A program made the position numbers and the translations under genes. Shown one piece after another: positions 62,510 to 64,000 of a stretch of 64,000 bases of DNA; positions within the stretch are counted from its first letter, which is position 1, and each line of letters begins with the position of its first letter. A model generated the notes under the pieces. That model made no database searches. It was not told the origin of the DNA and worked only from the letters and a program-made list of their open reading frames with translations. The stretch covers positions 1 through 64,000 of the forward strand of contig NZ_QYYG01000013.1 of NCBI RefSeq assembly GCF_003591175.1. The letters are read 5' to 3'. Source of the stretch: Serratia inhibens (lineage in GTDB: Bacteria > Pseudomonadota > Gammaproteobacteria > Enterobacterales > Enterobacteriaceae).

Positions 62510-62662
62510 TATACCCAAAATGATTGGAGTTGCATCACAACAAAGCCGTGGCTTTGTTGAACAGCGCTTGCGCTGGCCCCTACGGGGTGAGCTTACTGTG
62601 GTAAGTGATTCAGATGAGTAGGTGCAGCCAACACAGATGCAGCTTCAAGTATGACGGGTATA
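62510..62662. repeat. ERIC-type repeat with an inserted hairpin cluster (dut-slmA)
   Basis: The element is bounded by TATACCC (62510) and GGGTATA (62662). It contains the ERIC-like core GAGCTTAC-N6-GTAAGTGATTC and the right part GCAGCCAACACAGATGCAG with TTCAAGTATGACGGG. The usual left arm is replaced after GGAGTTGCA by about 50 bases with three hairpins: CAACAAAGCC/GGCTTTGTTG (62538-62559), CAGCGC/GCGCTG, and CCCC/GGGG. The rest of the 411-base region 62437-62847 shows no gene. Confidence 0.7.
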
Positions 62663-62847
62663 TTGGCAAGGTTTGTCCGGCAACGATTACAGCGCACACC
62701 AGGTCGCGCGGAGAACACAGGTCGTTAAGGCCGCTGACCCCAGCATCGTAAAAAAGCTATCACATAAGCCGCACAGAGATCTCTCTGCAATGGCCGGTGC
62801 GCGGGTTTCCGAAAGTCTAAGCAGTTTTAGCAAGGGTCTAATCAGAC

Positions 62848-63444
62848 ATGGCAGAAAAAGAAAATACCAAAAGGAACCGGCGCGAGGAAATACTGCAGGC
62901 GTTAGCCCAGATGCTGGAATCCAGCGACGGCAGCCAGCGTATCACCACCGCGAAGTTGGCCGCTAACGTCGGTGTCTCCGAAGCTGCGTTGTATCGGCAT
63001 TTTCCCAGCAAAACACGGATGTTCGACAGTCTGATCGAATTTATTGAAGACAGCCTGATAACGCGCATCAACCTGATCCTGCAGGACGAAAAAGAAACCT
63101 TTAACCGCCTGCGCCTGATTCTGTTGCTGATTTTGGGGTTTGCCGAACGTAACCCTGGCCTGACCCGCATCATGACCGGCCATGCGTTGATGTTTGAGCA
63201 GGATCGCTTGCAGGGCAGGATCAGCCAGCTGTTTGAACGTATAGAGGCGCAACTGCGGCAGGTGCTGAAAGAGCGCAAACTGCGGGAAGGCAAAGGCTTT
63301 ATCGTGGATGAAACGCTGCTTGCCAGCCAACTGCTGGCATTCTGCGAAGGCATGCTGTCACGCTACGTGCGTTCCGAGTTCCGTTATCGTCCTACGCAAG
63401 ACTTCGACGGCCGCTGGCCGCTGCTGGCGGCACAGCTGCAATAA
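62848..63444 (+). CDS. slmA: Nucleoid occlusion factor SlmA
   Basis: A 198-residue TetR-family protein that binds SBS sites and blocks FtsZ assembly over the nucleoid. The helix-turn-helix is [21 protein letters not shown] (about 32-52). Length and sequence match E. coli SlmA, and it lies between dut and pyrE as expected. Confidence 0.97.
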   Translation: MAEKENTKRNRREEILQALAQMLESSDGSQRITTAKLAANVGVSEAALYRHFPSKTRMFDSLIEFIEDSLITRINLILQDEKETFNRLRLILLLILGFAERNPGLTRIMTGHALMFEQDRLQGRISQLFERIEAQLRQVLKERKLREGKGFIVDETLLASQLLAFCEGMLSRYVRSEFRYRPTQDFDGRWPLLAAQLQ

Positions 63445-63447
63445 GCC

Positions 63448-63480
63448 CTTTGCCGGGCGCGTTTAACGCGCCCGGCAAAG
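63448..63480. terminator. Hairpin between slmA and pyrE
   Basis: CTTTGCCGGGCGCG and CGCGCCCGGCAAAG form a perfect 14-bp stem with loop TTTAA. The T run is lacking, but the position between converging genes suggests a shared terminator. Confidence 0.7.
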
Positions 63481-63491
63481 TGAATCGCGCA

Positions 63492-64000
63492 TTAAACCCC
63501 GTACTGTTCACGATAGGCGCGCACCGCCGCCAGACTCGCCGCCATTTCCGGTTTCTCTTCCAGATAAGCAATCAGATCCTTCAGCGTCACGATAGAAATC
63601 ACCTTACAGTGATAGTCGCGTTCAACTTCCTGAATAGCCGAAATCTCCGCACGCCCGCGCTCCTGACGATCAAGGGAGATCAATACCCCGGCCAGCGTCG
63701 CACCGCTGGCGCCGATGATTTCCATCGACTCGCGGATTGCGGTGCCGGCGGTGATCACATCGTCCACCAGCATCACTCGGCCCTGCAGCGGGCTGCCCAC
63801 CAAAGTGCCGCCTTCGCCGTGGGTTTTGGCTTCTTTACGATTAAAGCAGTAAGGCACGTCACGCTCATGGTGTTCCGCCAGCGCTACCGCCGTGGTGGTG
63901 GCGATCGGGATACCTTTGTATGCCGGGCCAAACAGCAGATCAAAATCGATGCCGGAGTCCATCAGCGCTTCGGCGTAGAAGCGCCCTAACAGCGCGAGAT
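63492..64000 (-). CDS. pyrE: Orotate phosphoribosyltransferase PyrE (5' end beyond the window)
   Basis: The visible C-terminal part, about 169 residues, runs from [20 protein letters not shown] to EQYGV. It contains [11 protein letters not shown] and the PRPP-binding [16 protein letters not shown]. The enzyme converts orotate to OMP in pyrimidine synthesis. The frame is open at 64000, so the start lies outside; the Met at 63962 is internal. Confidence 0.97.
   Translation of the reverse strand, partial: LALLGRFYAEALMDSGIDFDLLFGPAYKGIPIATTTAVALAEHHERDVPYCFNRKEAKTHGEGGTLVGSPLQGRVMLVDDVITAGTAIRESMEIIGASGATLAGVLISLDRQERGRAEISAIQEVERDYHCKVISIVTLKDLIAYLEEKPEMAASLAAVRAYREQYGV

Overview
The window looks like a chromosomal segment of a Serratia-type enterobacterium (Yersiniaceae). 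It has E. coli-like housekeeping gene order (metF-metLB-metJ-rpmE-priA-cytR-ftsN-hslVU-menA-rraA-zapB-glpFKX, then fpr, yiiQ/yiiR, tpiA, sbp, pfkA, fieF, cpxP/cpxRA). This is joined directly to the trmL-cysE-gpsA-secB-grxC-yibN/gpmI-envC-yibQ/tdh-kbl/hldD-waaFC block and a Klebsiella/Serratia-style LPS core cluster with wabN, wabG, wabH and waaE. The right end is coaD-mutM-rpmGB-radC-coaBC-dut-slmA-pyrE. Base composition is GC-rich apart from a few AT-rich islands. The species cannot be fixed from this window.

Layout. 1-127: end of an IS3-family element abutting the metF terminator. 136-5.6 kb: methionine regulon with visible MetJ boxes. 5.6-14.5 kb: rpmE, priA, cytR, ftsN, hslVU with a sigma-32 promoter, menA, rraA, zapB. 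15-18.6 kb: glycerol genes with a GlpR operator. 18.6-21.9 kb: emrD, a cysteine-rich HTH regulator coupled to fpr, yiiR. 22-23.6 kb: yiiQ, tpiA. 23.6-24.6 kb: an AT-rich accessory islet. 24.6-30.7 kb: sbp, pfkA, fieF, cpxP with its 3'UTR sRNA CpxQ, cpxRA. 30.8-43 kb: trmL to kbl. 42.8-57.9 kb: inner and outer LPS core assembly (hldD, waaF, waaC, WaaZ-like, waaL, three extra GT9 genes, wabN, waaQ, wabG, wabH, waaA, waaE). 57.9-64 kb: coaD to pyrE, with an unusual ERIC-type repeat before slmA.

The most notable content is the islet between tpiA and sbp. A Fur-box promoter drives a small membrane protein resembling the microcin E492 immunity protein MceB. It overlaps by ATGA a double-glycine-leader precursor closely resembling microcin E492. 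The precursor is interrupted by a single-base frameshift; the next frame continues the E492-like sequence to a 104-residue product. No maturation or export genes lie nearby, and an IS-end-like inverted repeat follows. Secondary points are the possible Fe-S-sensing regulator of fpr, the WaaZ-like and extra heptosyltransferase-like genes in the LPS cluster, structured leaders before rpmB, gpmI and cytR, and a complex ERIC-like element. Family assignments rest on recognition of sequence motifs and gene order, not on database searches.
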